Of a stretch of DNA of 64,000 nucleotides, positions 33,428 to 43,336 are shown piece after piece. The translations under genes and the position numbers were made by a program. Origin of the DNA: Bordetella parapertussis. Its GTDB lineage: Bacteria; Pseudomonadota; Gammaproteobacteria; Burkholderiales; SG8-41. Under the pieces are notes generated by a model that did no database searches, was not told the origin of the DNA, and saw nothing but the letters and a program-made list of their open reading frames with translations. Within the stretch, counting starts at the first letter, position 1; every line of letters starts with the position of its first letter. The DNA lies in assembly GCA_945906815.1 (NCBI GenBank), contig CAMDRT010000016.1, positions 21,574 through 85,573 on the forward strand, written 5' to 3'.

Positions 33428-36007
33428 TTACCCATCCTCGCGCACTGACAACAGCAGATTCTGTGTGCCGAGCACATGGCGCGCGCTCAGCCAGGTGGCA
33501 AGTGCTGCTGCTGCAATCAGCGTGGCGGAAAAAACGGCCAGTTGCACAACAGGAATATGAAAATCCATGCTCCAGCCAAACGACTGCGGGTTGATGACGA
33601 AGACCAGAATCGCCGCCAGTATCACGCCCACCGCGAGTCCCAGCAGCGCACCCAGCGCGGCCAGCGCCGCACCTTCGAGCGTGAGCATGCGCGTCAGCTC
33701 GCGCCGCGTCTGTCCCAAGTGACGCAGCATGCCGAGCTCCTTGGTTCGTGCCACGATAAGGCCCATGAATGCGGCCACCATGCCTGCCAGGCCGATCAAC
33801 ACGGCGACCGCTTCCAGTGCGTAGGTAATGGCAAAGGTGCGGTCAAATATTTTCAACGTCAATGCGCGTACCTCGGCGCTGTCAGCAAGGTCAAGGTCGA
33901 TGCCGGGCAGACGCGACTGGAGCGTCGCCAGCAGCGCCGGCGCGCTGATGCCGGTGTTTATCCATATAGCGGCATCGCGCGCGCGCGCGTCAGCGGTGAC
34001 GCGCGCATAGTCTGCCAAAGACACGACGATGGCGCCGTGCTGGCGCGCGTAGTCGCGCCACACGCCCGCCACGCGCACGCGCAAGGCTGCGGCGCCGTTT
34101 GGGTTGAGCGGTAGCGGCAACGCGAAAGTGCCACTGTCATCGAGATGCAGGGCGCCACGGTATAAATCGAAAAAAGATTCCGACACCCATACCAGCGGTA
34201 GCGTGTCGCCTGTCGTGGCAAAACGCCTGACCAACGGCAGGCGTTGGTCGGGCTGGTTCTCGGCAGTGGTGCCCAATTCCCGGATGATCAGCGTCACCGG
34301 CGGACGCGCCGGATCCAGGGTCAGCGCTTCGCTGCGCACAAACTCCGCGCGCAGCACGCCCGGCGTTGCGCGAATTACGGCTTGCGTAGTGGTGTCAAAA
34401 TAACCCTGTGATTTGGCTTGCGCCGCAGTCTTCTGCCGCAAGTAGGCGGCTGCGGGCAGCACTTGTTCGAGCCAGTTTTCGACCGAGTGGCGGAACGAGG
34501 TCACCATGATGGCCATGGCGACGGCGAGGCTTACGGCGGCGAGTATAGCCGCGAGACTGATGCCGGCGGGTGCCGGTGCATGGGCGAGCCGCGTGATGGC
34601 GAGCAGCAGTGCGGGAGAGGTGGCACGAGAGGTTTTGATGCAGCGCTCGGCGCAGCGAAATGTCCACGCGCAAATGACGGGCGTGAGCAGCAGGGCGCCG
34701 ATCAGCATGCCGCTGATCGCGAGATAGCCGAATAGCGGTATACCCTGAATCGCGGGAGCCAAGGCCAGCAGCGCGCTGGCCGCGCACAAGCTGCCGCCCC
34801 ACGCTGGCGGCAGCACGGCACCCAGGGTGTCCTGCGCTACGCCGCTTTTCAGGGCCTGCGCCGGGTGTGAGCGCGCTGCGCCGAGAGCGGGTATCAGGGC
34901 GCCCAGCAGCGCCGCAGCGCCGCCCAGCAGAACGAACAGCAAAGTGCTCCACGGCGCGAACACCAGAGCGGGGCGCATGCCCTGAAAAAAGCCTGCGCCC
35001 AGATCACCGCCCAACACCTGCAGCGCGCCCCATGCCAGCGCATAGCCGAGTGCCGCACCGCCGAGCGCACCGGCGGCGCCCAACAGCGCCGCCTCAAACA
35101 GCATCAGAGCCACCGTACCGCGCGCGGTGAGGCCGATGACGCGCAGCAATGCGAGCTCGCCGACGCGCTCCGCGACACTCAGCATTTGGGTTGAAAAAAC
35201 CAGCAGCGCGCCGGAAAAGAGGGCGATCAGCGCCAGCATCGTGAGATTGACACGATAGGCGCGTGACAGGGCGGCGGCCTGCTGCTCGCGCACTTCCGGC
35301 GCCACCGCATGCGCGCCTGGCGGCAACGCGTGCGCAATGTCGCGTAGGAATGCACCGCGATCCACGCCCGCCACCAGGCGCAAATCCAGCCGCGTGATGT
35401 GGCCTTGCAGCGCGAAAAGTTCCTGCGCCACGGCGATGTCGAGCACTGCCACGCGCTGGCGGCTTTCGACGCTCGCCAGCACGCCGGCAATTTCGAGTTT
35501 GCGCTGTCCACTGGGCGTGGCTAGCAGCACATGGGTTGCGGCGTCACTGCCCTCCTGCAACCACGCCACTACGGCAGGCGACACCTGCAGGCGGGTGCTG
35601 CCGAAAAATGCCAAGGGATCCTGTGCTGGGTCGCGCGGTGCGAGCAATTGTGGCGTGAATTGCGCCGAGGCAAAGGGGTCGAGTCCTACCACTCTAAGCG
35701 GCTCGCGCCTGCCGGCTACAGCCACTTCGAGCTCGATGATCGGTGCAATCGCTGCCACCTGCGGGTGCCTGCCGATGGTGCCGTAGAGCGTTTCGCTGAT
35801 GCTGCGATTGACGCCTTCGATGCGCACATCAGCTACACCCGCCACGGCGCGGAATGCCTGCTGCATTTCCGCCAGCGCCGCTTGGTTGACCAGGTTGACC
35901 GCGAGCCCCAACGCCACGCCCACGGCAATCGCCAGCATCGCTAGCACGTTGCGGCGCGCACGTGCCCGCAGCGGCGCCAGCGCCAGCGCGCGCAGCAATG
36001 CGATCAT
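33428..36007 (-). CDS. ABC transporter permease, FtsX/MacB type
   Basis: An 859-residue inner-membrane protein with an N-terminal segment near residues 15-40, a large periplasmic domain, and two FtsX-like blocks of membrane segments (around 250-390 and 740-850). The order FtsX-core-FtsX matches the long permeases found with LolD-like ATPases. It overlaps the ATPase gene by 4 bases and is followed after 2 bases by the AttH-like gene. Such systems move lipids or lipoproteins or carry out envelope mechanotransmission; which applies here is unclear. Confidence 0.88.
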   Translation of the reverse strand: MIALLRALALAPLRARARRNVLAMLAIAVGVALGLAVNLVNQAALAEMQQAFRAVAGVADVRIEGVNRSISETLYGTIGRHPQVAAIAPIIELEVAVAGRREPLRVVGLDPFASAQFTPQLLAPRDPAQDPLAFFGSTRLQVSPAVVAWLQEGSDAATHVLLATPSGQRKLEIAGVLASVESRQRVAVLDIAVAQELFALQGHITRLDLRLVAGVDRGAFLRDIAHALPPGAHAVAPEVREQQAAALSRAYRVNLTMLALIALFSGALLVFSTQMLSVAERVGELALLRVIGLTARGTVALMLFEAALLGAAGALGGAALGYALAWGALQVLGGDLGAGFFQGMRPALVFAPWSTLLFVLLGGAAALLGALIPALGAARSHPAQALKSGVAQDTLGAVLPPAWGGSLCAASALLALAPAIQGIPLFGYLAISGMLIGALLLTPVICAWTFRCAERCIKTSRATSPALLLAITRLAHAPAPAGISLAAILAAVSLAVAMAIMVTSFRHSVENWLEQVLPAAAYLRQKTAAQAKSQGYFDTTTQAVIRATPGVLRAEFVRSEALTLDPARPPVTLIIRELGTTAENQPDQRLPLVRRFATTGDTLPLVWVSESFFDLYRGALHLDDSGTFALPLPLNPNGAAALRVRVAGVWRDYARQHGAIVVSLADYARVTADARARDAAIWINTGISAPALLATLQSRLPGIDLDLADSAEVRALTLKIFDRTFAITYALEAVAVLIGLAGMVAAFMGLIVARTKELGMLRHLGQTRRELTRMLTLEGAALAALGALLGLAVGVILAAILVFVINPQSFGWSMDFHIPVVQLAVFSATLIAAAALATWLSARHVLGTQNLLLSVREDG

Positions 36008-36675
36008 GGCGCTGCCGCGGTTGCGCTGTGCAGTCCGGCGGGCGTCAGTCGCAGGATGCGCTGCGTGGTGGAGGCGGCGGCCTGCGAATGCGTGACCAGA
36101 ATGCCGATGGCGTTGTTGCGCACTATCGCGTCTCTGAGCAACTGCAGAATCCCGGCAGCACGTTGCGGATCGAGGTTGCCGGTGGGTTCATCGGCCAAGA
36201 CCAGTTGCGGGCGATGGATCAGTGCACGCGCCACTGCGATACGCTGCAATTCGCCGCCCGAGAGTTCGCGCGGAAAGCTCGCACCGCGGTCGGCCAGGCC
36301 CACCGCCGTCAGCAGCGCCTGCGTACGACGGCGGCGCTCGTCTGCTGCAACCCGCAGCAGCAGCAACGGCAGCGCAATATTGTCGGCGACATTCAGATGC
36401 GGCAGCACATGACATGCCTGAAATACAAAACCCATACGCGCGCGACGGATGCGGGTACGCGCGTCATCGCTTTGTGTGGTCAGCTCCGCACCATCGAGGA
36501 CAATACTGCCGCCATCCGGCACGTCCAATCCGGCCAGCAAATTGAGCAGCGTTGATTTTCCGATGCCCGATTCGCCAGTGATGGCGACATACTCGCCCGG
36601 CTGGAGGGTCAGGTTGAGGTTTTCAAACACCGTGCGCGCAGCAAAGCGCTTGGTGAGATTGGCGACGGCGAGCAT
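36004..36675 (-). CDS. ABC transporter ATP-binding protein, LolD/MacB type
   Basis: A 223-residue ATPase. Walker A is GESGIGKSTLLNLLAGLD, the signature is LSGGELQRIAVARAL, and Walker B is LVLADEPTGNLDP followed by the switch histidine in LVTHSQ. The sequence matches the LolD/MacB-type ATPases that pair with FtsX-fold permeases. It is first in the three-gene minus-strand operon and is divergent from the tctC gene at 36778. Confidence 0.93.
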   Translation of the reverse strand: MLAVANLTKRFAARTVFENLNLTLQPGEYVAITGESGIGKSTLLNLLAGLDVPDGGSIVLDGAELTTQSDDARTRIRRARMGFVFQACHVLPHLNVADNIALPLLLLRVAADERRRRTQALLTAVGLADRGASFPRELSGGELQRIAVARALIHRPQLVLADEPTGNLDPQRAAGILQLLRDAIVRNNAIGILVTHSQAAASTTQRILRLTPAGLHSATAAAP

Positions 36676-36777
36676 GGGTGCAGTATAGAGGCTGTGCTGG
36701 CGCAGTAGTGCGATTGGCGGTGGGTGCGTAGAATCGGCCGGATTACCGGATTACCATACTATGGAGAACACAAGTTG

Positions 36778-37764
36778 ATGCATAAACCCAAGGCAGTTGT
36801 TTTGATTGTGGCGCTGGCCGTAGCCCCGAGCCTGGGCAATCAGGCTGTGGCGCAACCCGCACCGACCTATCCCACCAAGTCGGTCCGTCTTATAGTGCCG
36901 CTTGCGCCGGGCGGCGGCAACGACACCATCGCGCGCCTGATCGGGCAAAAAATTACACCAGCGCTGGGCCAGCAAATCGTGGTGGATAACCGCGCTGGCG
37001 CCGGCGGTATTATCGCGGCAGAAATGGTGGCAAGATCACCTGCTGACGGTTACACCTTGCTGCTGGGCAATGTCGCGGTGCTGACGATTATTCCCAATGC
37101 GCAGAAAAAAGTGCCCTATGATGCTTTGAAGGACTTTGCACCGGTCAGTCTGATTGCGTCTGCGCCGCTGCTGGTGGTGGTGCATCCGTCGCTGCCGGTG
37201 AGTTCGATCCGCCAATTGGTGATATTGGCGAAGGCCAGGCCGGAGGCGATTAATTATGCGTCCAACGGTATGGGTTCTTCTACGCATCTGGCGACGGCAA
37301 TGTTTGCCATGATGACGGGTGTGAGCATGGTGCATGTGCCGTACAAGGGATTGGCGCTGGCGATGACGGATTTGTTGAGTGGCCAGGTGCCGTTGATGTT
37401 TTCGAGTGCGGTGGCGATGCTGCCCCATGTGAAAAACGGCAAGCTGCGTGCTATCGCGATGACCGGCGCAAAACGTACACCCGCACTGGCCGAGGTGCCG
37501 ACAGTAGCCGAAGCGGGCGTGCCAGGTTATGAATCAGGCTCGTGGTACGGCATCGTGGTCCCGGCGCACACACCGCGCGCGATTGTTGAGCGGCTCAACA
37601 AGGAGATCGTTGCCGCGGTGAGATCTCAGGAGATTCAGGAGCGCCTGGGCAAGGAAGCGGTGACGCCGGTGGGCAACTCGCCTGAGGAATTTTCCGCGCA
37701 CATCAGCGCCGAGTTTGTGCGTATGGCGCGCGTGATGCGCGAGGCGAAGATCGTGCTGGAGTGA
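36778..37764 (+). CDS. Bug-family (TctC) tripartite tricarboxylate transporter substrate-binding protein
   Basis: A 328-residue periplasmic protein: signal peptide about residues 1-26 (ending QAVAQ), then YPTKSVRLIVPLAPGGGNDT, QQIVVDNRAGAGG, APVSLIASAPLLVVVHPSL and LAEVPTVAEAGVPGYES, all typical of Bug proteins. These bind small carboxylates with high specificity. No tctA or tctB membrane gene is in the window, so it may serve a distant transporter or act as an orphan sensor. ATG 36778 follows GGAGAACA; a GTG at 36724 would extend it without a better signal peptide. Confidence 0.92.
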   Translation: MHKPKAVVLIVALAVAPSLGNQAVAQPAPTYPTKSVRLIVPLAPGGGNDTIARLIGQKITPALGQQIVVDNRAGAGGIIAAEMVARSPADGYTLLLGNVAVLTIIPNAQKKVPYDALKDFAPVSLIASAPLLVVVHPSLPVSSIRQLVILAKARPEAINYASNGMGSSTHLATAMFAMMTGVSMVHVPYKGLALAMTDLLSGQVPLMFSSAVAMLPHVKNGKLRAIAMTGAKRTPALAEVPTVAEAGVPGYESGSWYGIVVPAHTPRAIVERLNKEIVAAVRSQEIQERLGKEAVTPVGNSPEEFSAHISAEFVRMARVMREAKIVLE

Positions 37765-37777
37765 AGCAGTAGTATCA

Positions 37778-37790
37778 TAACTAATTGTTT
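37778..37790 (-). promoter_or_regulatory. IHF-like motif AAACAATTAGTTA
   Basis: Identical to the copies at 3448 and 9733, including a flanking A-tract. It lies 13 bases after the first tctC gene and 21 bases before the start of the zincin-like gene. Confidence 0.5.
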
Positions 37791-37810
37791 TTAAAGGAAT
37801 ACGCAATCCT

Positions 37811-38869
37811 ATGCGGCTTGCCAGACAGGTGCTCAGCGCGCTCACGTTGGTGCTGCTGAGCAGCATTGCCGCTGCGCAACAGCGATCACTACCGCTGCCG
37901 GTGCTGCCCGATGGCGTGATTGAATTGCGTGTGGCTTACGTGCGTAATCCGCGCTTGCCGGAAATGTCCGATGCGCAACTGCAACTGCTGATGGAGAGCG
38001 CACGTGTGGGCGTGCGCGAGCACTTTGGCCGCGACATCCAATTCACCGCGCCCGTGCGGTTGGGCGTGCAAGAACTGTTTCAGCGTTTTACCGCGGCAGA
38101 CGTCAGGAATCTGCATCGCGGCATCTACGATTTCAAGACGGGTCGGGGTAACGATGCCCGCTTGCGCACAGCGTTTGTGCAAGACCTAGGCCGCCACCAA
38201 GACAACCTTGATGACCAAATCAACTATGTGCGGCCTTACCTGTTGGCGCCGTTAGCGGGCCGTAGCTATGAAGCGCTGGGTGATGCGTTGATGCAGACAC
38301 AGCTTGCGCGGTTGCGTCAGTTCACGGCGCAACGGCTGTCCGATGGCGGCTTGTTGATGGATGGACATCCTTACAATGAATATGCGTTTTGGGGCAGCCT
38401 GGATTTCATACGACTGCCGTACGAGGTGGTGATTACCAATCAGTTGATTGCCAGCGTGGAATATTATGATGTCGAAGTGCATAGCGCGATTCGCGGCGGC
38501 ATCAGCAATGGCATTACCGCGCAAAACGGCGCCGCGCGATTTTTGTCAACGTCGGTGGTGTCCACCTACCCTTTTATCGCTGAAGATGCCGCAACCAGGG
38601 CATTGCGCGGGAATGAAAGTTATAGCGGCGACGATGCGGCCCAGTACGCAGCCTACTTATTGGTGCATGAACTCGGTCATCAGTTGTGGCATTTGGGCCA
38701 CCCCTTTGGAAAAAAAGCATGCGTGATGAATCCAACGCAATTACTGCACTTTCGCGTGTGGGTTAGCCAGCTCTCGGCAACGGATTGTCCTGTTACTCTC
38801 AGCGGCGACAATGGCGCAATGAAGCCCGGGTTTGTCAAGATGCCGATGCCGAGGGTGGTTAAACCCTAA
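37811..38869 (+). CDS. Secreted zincin-like protein, family not recognised
   Basis: A 352-residue protein with a clear signal peptide (about 1-22, ending SIAAA). The motif HELGHQLWHLGHPFG spans residues 286-300: HExxH with E287 as presumed catalytic base, and further histidines at 294 and 297. The metzincin pattern needs glycine and histidine at fixed spacings (HExxHxxGxxH), which this does not match, so the clan is uncertain. A conserved-looking CVMNP follows. It lies between two Bug proteins; what it cleaves, if anything, is unknown. Confidence 0.72.
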   Translation: MRLARQVLSALTLVLLSSIAAAQQRSLPLPVLPDGVIELRVAYVRNPRLPEMSDAQLQLLMESARVGVREHFGRDIQFTAPVRLGVQELFQRFTAADVRNLHRGIYDFKTGRGNDARLRTAFVQDLGRHQDNLDDQINYVRPYLLAPLAGRSYEALGDALMQTQLARLRQFTAQRLSDGGLLMDGHPYNEYAFWGSLDFIRLPYEVVITNQLIASVEYYDVEVHSAIRGGISNGITAQNGAARFLSTSVVSTYPFIAEDAATRALRGNESYSGDDAAQYAAYLLVHELGHQLWHLGHPFGKKACVMNPTQLLHFRVWVSQLSATDCPVTLSGDNGAMKPGFVKMPMPRVVKP

Positions 38870-38879
38870 CGCGTTGTTT
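38867..38879 (-). promoter_or_regulatory. IHF-like motif AAACAACGCGTTA
   Basis: It fits AAACAANNNNTTA with CGCG in the variable part and has an A-rich 5' flank. It includes the stop codon of the zincin-like gene, as the ligA copy does, and lies 45 bases before the next tctC gene. Confidence 0.45.
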
Positions 38880-38923
38880 TTTAAACCTTCATTTTTTCAT
38901 AGCGCTCAGCGGAGGCATGCCAC

Positions 38924-39904
38924 ATGACAGCAGATATCCAACACGGTAGCCGGGTCGCGATCACGGTGCTGACACTGGCCGCGTGCGTTGCGGCCAGCGC
39001 ACAAGAGTACCCGTCACGCCCCATCCGCATGATCGTTCCACAAGCGTCGGGCAGCGCGTCCGATACCGTGGCGCGCATCATCGCTGCTGAGCTTACGGCA
39101 CGGCTCAAGCAGCAGGTGATCGTGGACAATCGTCCCGGCGGTGCGCTGCTGCTAGGGCTGGAGATCGCGTCGAAAGCGCCGCCCGATGGGTACACCATTG
39201 CGTATGCCATGATAGGCGCGCTGGCGATCAGTCCGAACATGTTGCAAAAGCCGCCGCTGGATGTGCAAAAAGACCTGGCGCCCATAGGCCAGACCACCAC
39301 CGGTCAAATGATGCTTGCGGTCAGTACCACGACGCCGTTCAAGAACGTGCGCGAGGTCATCACCTATGCCAAGCAAAATCCGCACAAGCTGAATTACGCC
39401 TCCTCCGGCAACGGCACGCCGGGGCATGTCGGCTTCGAATTGTTCAAGACCATGACCGGCACGCAGGCCGTGCATGTGCCATACAAGGGCGGGGCTGCGG
39501 CAATCACCGAACTGATGGCCGGCCAGGTGCAGATCATGCTGGAGAGCACCAACTCGATTACGCCTCACGCCAAAGGCGGGCGCGTGCGCGGGCTGGCGGT
39601 GAGCGGGTCCAAGCGCGTCGAGGCGCTGCCGGAGTTGCCGACCATCGCGGAAGCGGGCGTGCCGGGCTACGAGGCAACCACCTGGACCGGGGTGGTGGGG
39701 CCGGCGGCAATGCCGCGCGCCATCATCGTGCGGCTAAACGCCGAATTAAACCGCATGGTCGCAGCAGACGGCTACCGCGAGAAAGTCATGCTGATCGGCT
39801 CGGTGCCGGCGGGCGGGACGCCGCAACAGTTCGGTCAATTCATCCGCAGCGAGCATGCCAAGTGGGGTGATATTGTGAAGCGCGCCGGCGCGCGCATCGA
39901 CTGA
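38924..39904 (+). CDS. Bug-family (TctC) substrate-binding protein
   Basis: A 326-residue periplasmic protein with a signal segment ending near residue 27 (LAACVAASA). Bug features: YPSRPIRMIVPQASGSASDT, QVIVDNRPGGA, LAPIGQTTTGQMMLAVSTTT and LPELPTIAEAGVPGYEATTW. It is related to but clearly different from the copies at 36778 and 62902, so these are paralogues rather than a recent duplication. No membrane components are adjacent. The ligand cannot be predicted. Confidence 0.92.
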   Translation: MTADIQHGSRVAITVLTLAACVAASAQEYPSRPIRMIVPQASGSASDTVARIIAAELTARLKQQVIVDNRPGGALLLGLEIASKAPPDGYTIAYAMIGALAISPNMLQKPPLDVQKDLAPIGQTTTGQMMLAVSTTTPFKNVREVITYAKQNPHKLNYASSGNGTPGHVGFELFKTMTGTQAVHVPYKGGAAAITELMAGQVQIMLESTNSITPHAKGGRVRGLAVSGSKRVEALPELPTIAEAGVPGYEATTWTGVVGPAAMPRAIIVRLNAELNRMVAADGYREKVMLIGSVPAGGTPQQFGQFIRSEHAKWGDIVKRAGARID

Positions 39905-40078
39905 ACATCGGCTGCCGTGCATGTCAGTCCACTTTATAAATAAATAAATAAAAACATGGCGTTACGCTTATGTCGCGCGGCGTAAAGGTTTCCCACGGGC
40001 ACGCTTTCCGTTAAAATACGCCGCGTTCCAGCGTCAATCTCGAGCAGGTTTCCATCCGTTCCTTCCAAAGGAGTAGCA
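39905..40078. promoter_or_regulatory. etfBA upstream region with possible promoter
   Basis: This 174-base gap holds four tandem TAAA units (39937-39952), a degenerate IHF-like site AAACATGGCGTTA (39952-39964, one extra mismatch), and a possible promoter TTTCCC (39989-39994) with 17-base spacer to TAAAAT (40012-40017). AAAGGAG at 40067-40073 is the etfB ribosome-binding site. Confidence 0.4.
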
Positions 40079-40828
40079 ATGAAAGTTCTGGTCACGGCCA
40101 AGCGTGTGATCGACCCGTATGTGAAGGTGCGCGTCAAATCCGACGGCACCGGGGTCGAGACGGCCAATATCAAAATGACGATCAATCCGTTTTGCGAAAT
40201 CGCGGTCGAGCAGGCCGTGCGCATGAAGGAAGCCGGTATCGTCACCGAAATCGTAGTGGTATCCATCGGCGCGCTGCAATGTCAGGAAACCATACGCACT
40301 GCCATGGCGATGGGTGCCGACCGCGGCATCCTGGTCGAAACCAGCGAAGAAGTTCAGCCGCTGGCCGTGGCCAAGGTGCTGAAGGCCATTGTCGACAAAG
40401 AGCAGCCGCGCCTGGTCATCATGGGTAAGCAGGCGATCGATGATGACTCCAATCAATGCGGTCAGATGCTTGCCGCGTTGCTGGGTTGGCCGCAGGCGAC
40501 GCATATTTCCACCGTGACGATCAACGGCGACAGCGCCGCGATCACGCGCGAAATTGATGGCGGTCTGGAAAAACTCACCGTCAACCTGCCGGCCGTGGTG
40601 ACTGCTGATCTGCGCCTGAACGAGCCGCGCTATGTCACGCTGCCCAACATCATGAAGGCGAAGAAAAAGCCGCTGGAAAATATCAAGCCCGACGCACTGG
40701 GTGTGGATATGAAGCCGCGTTTGCAAACGCTCAAGGTGGAAGAGCCTGCCAAGCGCAGCTCCGGCGTCAAGGTGGCCGACGTCAAGGAACTCGTGCATAA
40801 ACTGAAAACTGAAGCGAGGGTAATCTGA
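40079..40828 (+). CDS. etfB: Electron transfer flavoprotein, beta subunit
   Basis: A 249-residue ETF beta subunit that binds AMP and, with EtfA, carries electrons from acyl-CoA dehydrogenases to the quinone pool. It begins [40 protein letters not shown] and [20 protein letters not shown] are characteristic. It overlaps etfA by one base (TGATG). The pair supports the CoA-based catabolism encoded later in the window, though no acyl-CoA dehydrogenase is adjacent. Confidence 0.96.
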   Translation: MKVLVTAKRVIDPYVKVRVKSDGTGVETANIKMTINPFCEIAVEQAVRMKEAGIVTEIVVVSIGALQCQETIRTAMAMGADRGILVETSEEVQPLAVAKVLKAIVDKEQPRLVIMGKQAIDDDSNQCGQMLAALLGWPQATHISTVTINGDSAAITREIDGGLEKLTVNLPAVVTADLRLNEPRYVTLPNIMKAKKKPLENIKPDALGVDMKPRLQTLKVEEPAKRSSGVKVADVKELVHKLKTEARVI

Positions 40829-41757
40829 TGGCAGTTCTGGTCATAGCCGAACACGACGGCACGCAATTAAAGCCGGGTACGAGCAACACTATTACCGCAG
40901 CGGGCAAGCTGGGCGGCGATGTCACAGTGCTGGTTGCCGGGCATCAGTGCGCGGCGGCGGGTGCGGCCGCGGCAAAAGTCGCTGGCGTCGCCAAAGTGCT
41001 GGTAGCGGACGCGCCGCAGTACGAGGGTTTTCTCGCAGAAAATATGACGGCGCTGGTGTTGAGTGTCGCCAAAAACTACAGCCACATAGTTGCGCCGGCC
41101 ACTGGTATGGGCAAGAACTTCATGCCGCGCGTGGCAGCACTGCTGGATGTGCAGCAAATTTCCGATATCAGTGGCGTGGTTGCGGCAGATACGTTTGTGC
41201 GCCCCACGTATGCGGGTAATGTGATGGTCACGGTGCAATCGAGTGATGCGATCAAAGTCATCACGGTGCGCGCCACAGCGTTTGATCCGGCGGGTGATAC
41301 AGGTTCTGCTCCGGTGGAGGCGCTGGCTGCGGCGGCAGATGCGGGCCTGTCCCAATTCAACGGCCAGGAACTCACCAAGTCCGCGCGCCCTGAATTGACG
41401 GCAGCGCGCATTATCGTATCCGGCGGCCGCGGCATGGGCAGCGCGGAGAACTTCAAAATACTCGAACCTCTCGCGGATAAACTCGGCGCGGCGGTGGGTG
41501 CCTCACGCGCGGCGGTGGATTCGGGTTTTGTGCCCAACGATTATCAGGTGGGGCAGACCGGTAAAATCGTCGCGCCGGAGTTATACATCGCAGTGGGAAT
41601 TTCTGGCGCGATTCAGCATCTGGCGGGCATGAAGGACAGCAAAGTCATCATCGCTATCAACAAAGACGAGGAAGCGCCGATTTTCTCGGTGGCGAGTTAC
41701 TGGATTGTTGACGATCTGTTCAAGGTGGTGCCTGCGTTGGTTGCCGAATTGGGCTGA
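40828..41757 (+). CDS. etfA: Electron transfer flavoprotein, alpha subunit
   Basis: A 309-residue FAD-binding ETF alpha subunit. The N-terminal domain begins [20 protein letters not shown]; the C-terminal FAD domain contains [60 protein letters not shown] and [11 protein letters not shown]. It is coupled to etfB. A hairpin lies about 30 bases after the stop. Confidence 0.97.
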   Translation: MAVLVIAEHDGTQLKPGTSNTITAAGKLGGDVTVLVAGHQCAAAGAAAAKVAGVAKVLVADAPQYEGFLAENMTALVLSVAKNYSHIVAPATGMGKNFMPRVAALLDVQQISDISGVVAADTFVRPTYAGNVMVTVQSSDAIKVITVRATAFDPAGDTGSAPVEALAAAADAGLSQFNGQELTKSARPELTAARIIVSGGRGMGSAENFKILEPLADKLGAAVGASRAAVDSGFVPNDYQVGQTGKIVAPELYIAVGISGAIQHLAGMKDSKVIIAINKDEEAPIFSVASYWIVDDLFKVVPALVAELG

Positions 41758-41787
41758 TTGAGCAGGATCCACCCTCGGTACCGCATG

Positions 41788-41828
41788 GCGCACAGGAAGC
41801 GCAACGTTGGCCTGCATTTCCTGTGCGC
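41788..41828 (+). repeat. Perfect 11-base inverted repeat after etfA
   Basis: GCGCACAGGAA (41788-41798) and TTCCTGTGCGC (41818-41828) enclose a 19-base loop. It lies in the 248-base gap between etfA and the receiver-kinase gene. There is no T run, so it is not a classical terminator. It may stabilise the etf mRNA end. The rest of the gap (41829-41994) shows nothing I can name. Confidence 0.5.
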
Positions 41829-42005
41829 CTCTTTGCATGGCGCTAAGCGCAGGCGCATGCGGAGGGGGCTGGCGCAGCCCGTATTCCCTATGCTTCGGTT
41901 TCGCCGTAACAAGGGGTGCTCCATCCCGCGCGCCTACCACTCCCGCATGCCACGTTGCCTAACCCTCATCGGCCTACTGCCGTCTCTTGCTCGCAGGAGG
42001 CGGTC

Positions 42006-43283
42006 GTGAGCTTGCATGTGCTGATGATTGATGACGCGGAGGATTTCAGGCTGCTGGTGAGCCGTTACATAGCCGTGGAATGGCCCGACGCGCGGGTCAC
42101 CGAGTGGGACCCGGTGACGCAAGGCGACATTGATGATAATCACGATCTGGCCCAGTACCAGGTGCTGCTGCTCGATTACGTACTGGGTGTGGCAGACGGA
42201 CTGGACTGGCTGAAGCGTCTGAAGCGCAGAGCAGATTGCCCGCCGGTGATTTTTCTGACCGGTGCGGGCAACGAAGATGTCGCGGTGCAGGCACTGAAGA
42301 ACGGCGCTGTGGATTATCTGCGCAAGCACGATTTATCGAAGGGGCGCCTGCTCGAGGCCATTCGTGCGGCCACGGATGTACGCAAGGCACAAGAGATCAC
42401 GCAGCGCAGGGTGCGCGCCGCCGCATTGAGCGAGCTGCAGGCGACGCCGCTGGTGGCGCGCATGGCAGACAGCGATAAGCCCGGCGCGCAGGTGGTCGAA
42501 ATCAACGGCTACCGGGTGTTGCGCCACATCGGCTCTGGCGGCATGTCCAGCGTTTATCTGGTCGAGCGCATACGGGATCAGCAGCAGGTGGTGATGAAAA
42601 TTCTCGATTCCCGATTGTGCGAGGACGATGAATTCCTGATACGTTTCATTCAGGAATTCGGCATCATCGCCAAGATCGAGAGCCGGCACATCGTGAAAAT
42701 TTTCGATCAGGGTTGCACGGATCGTCACGTTTATATTGCGATGGAATATTTTGCCAACGGCGATCTGCGCCAGCGCATCCAACAAGGCCTGAGCGTGGCG
42801 CAGGCGCTGGCGCTGCTGACGCAAGTGGCGCTGGCGTTAAAAGCCATCCACGATATTGGTATTGTGCATCGCGATCTGAAGCCCGAAAACATCATGTTTC
42901 GCGCCGACGACAGCCTGGCGATTGTCGATTTCGGCATAGCCAAAATGATGAGCGATATGAACAACCTGACGCAGACCGGGCACATACTCGGCACGCCCTA
43001 TTATCTCAGCCCCGAACAGGCGCAGGGCGACACCCTCGATGGACGTTCCGATGTCTACAGCGCGGGCGTGATCGCTTTTGAAATGCTCGCCCGGCGCAGG
43101 CCGTATACCGCAACCACGCCGATCGCGCTGGTCAATAAACACATGCACGAAGCCATCCCGCGCCTGCCGCTGGCGCTGCAGCCTTATCAGGAACTGATCG
43201 ACAGCATGCTGGCCAAAAGTGCCGCTGCGCGTTTTGGCAGCGCACAGGAACTGCTGGATTACCTGGCGCAACTGCGCGTGTAA
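42006..43283 (+). CDS. Receiver domain fused to a Hanks-type Ser/Thr protein kinase
   Basis: A 425-residue cytosolic protein. Residues 1-125 form a CheY-like receiver (acidic pair D9/D10, phospho-acceptor D57, T85, K107). Residues 168-425 form a complete eukaryotic-type kinase: glycine loop GSGGMSSVYL, K198 in VVMKIL, catalytic HRDLKPEN with D290, DFG at 308-310, and GTPYYLSPEQ. No membrane segment or PASTA repeat is present. The GTG start has AGGAGG at 41995-42000. A stand-alone Hpt gene follows after 53 bases. Phosphorylation of the receiver by a His-Asp relay may control the kinase; that is inference. Confidence 0.92.
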   Translation: MSLHVLMIDDAEDFRLLVSRYIAVEWPDARVTEWDPVTQGDIDDNHDLAQYQVLLLDYVLGVADGLDWLKRLKRRADCPPVIFLTGAGNEDVAVQALKNGAVDYLRKHDLSKGRLLEAIRAATDVRKAQEITQRRVRAAALSELQATPLVARMADSDKPGAQVVEINGYRVLRHIGSGGMSSVYLVERIRDQQQVVMKILDSRLCEDDEFLIRFIQEFGIIAKIESRHIVKIFDQGCTDRHVYIAMEYFANGDLRQRIQQGLSVAQALALLTQVALALKAIHDIGIVHRDLKPENIMFRADDSLAIVDFGIAKMMSDMNNLTQTGHILGTPYYLSPEQAQGDTLDGRSDVYSAGVIAFEMLARRRPYTATTPIALVNKHMHEAIPRLPLALQPYQELIDSMLAKSAAARFGSAQELLDYLAQLRV

Positions 43284-43336
43284 ATGCACCGCACACCGCG
43301 CTGCCGAAAAATGCAGCATCAGGACGGACACGCATC

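Noticed and set aside
36742..36765. Short tandem GATTACC units before the first tctC gene as an operator
   Set aside because: Two imperfect units only, with no symmetry; not distinguishable from chance.
39937..39952. Four tandem TAAA units as a phase-variation tract
   Set aside because: Only four units and about 130 bases from etfB; too short and too far to argue for slippage control.
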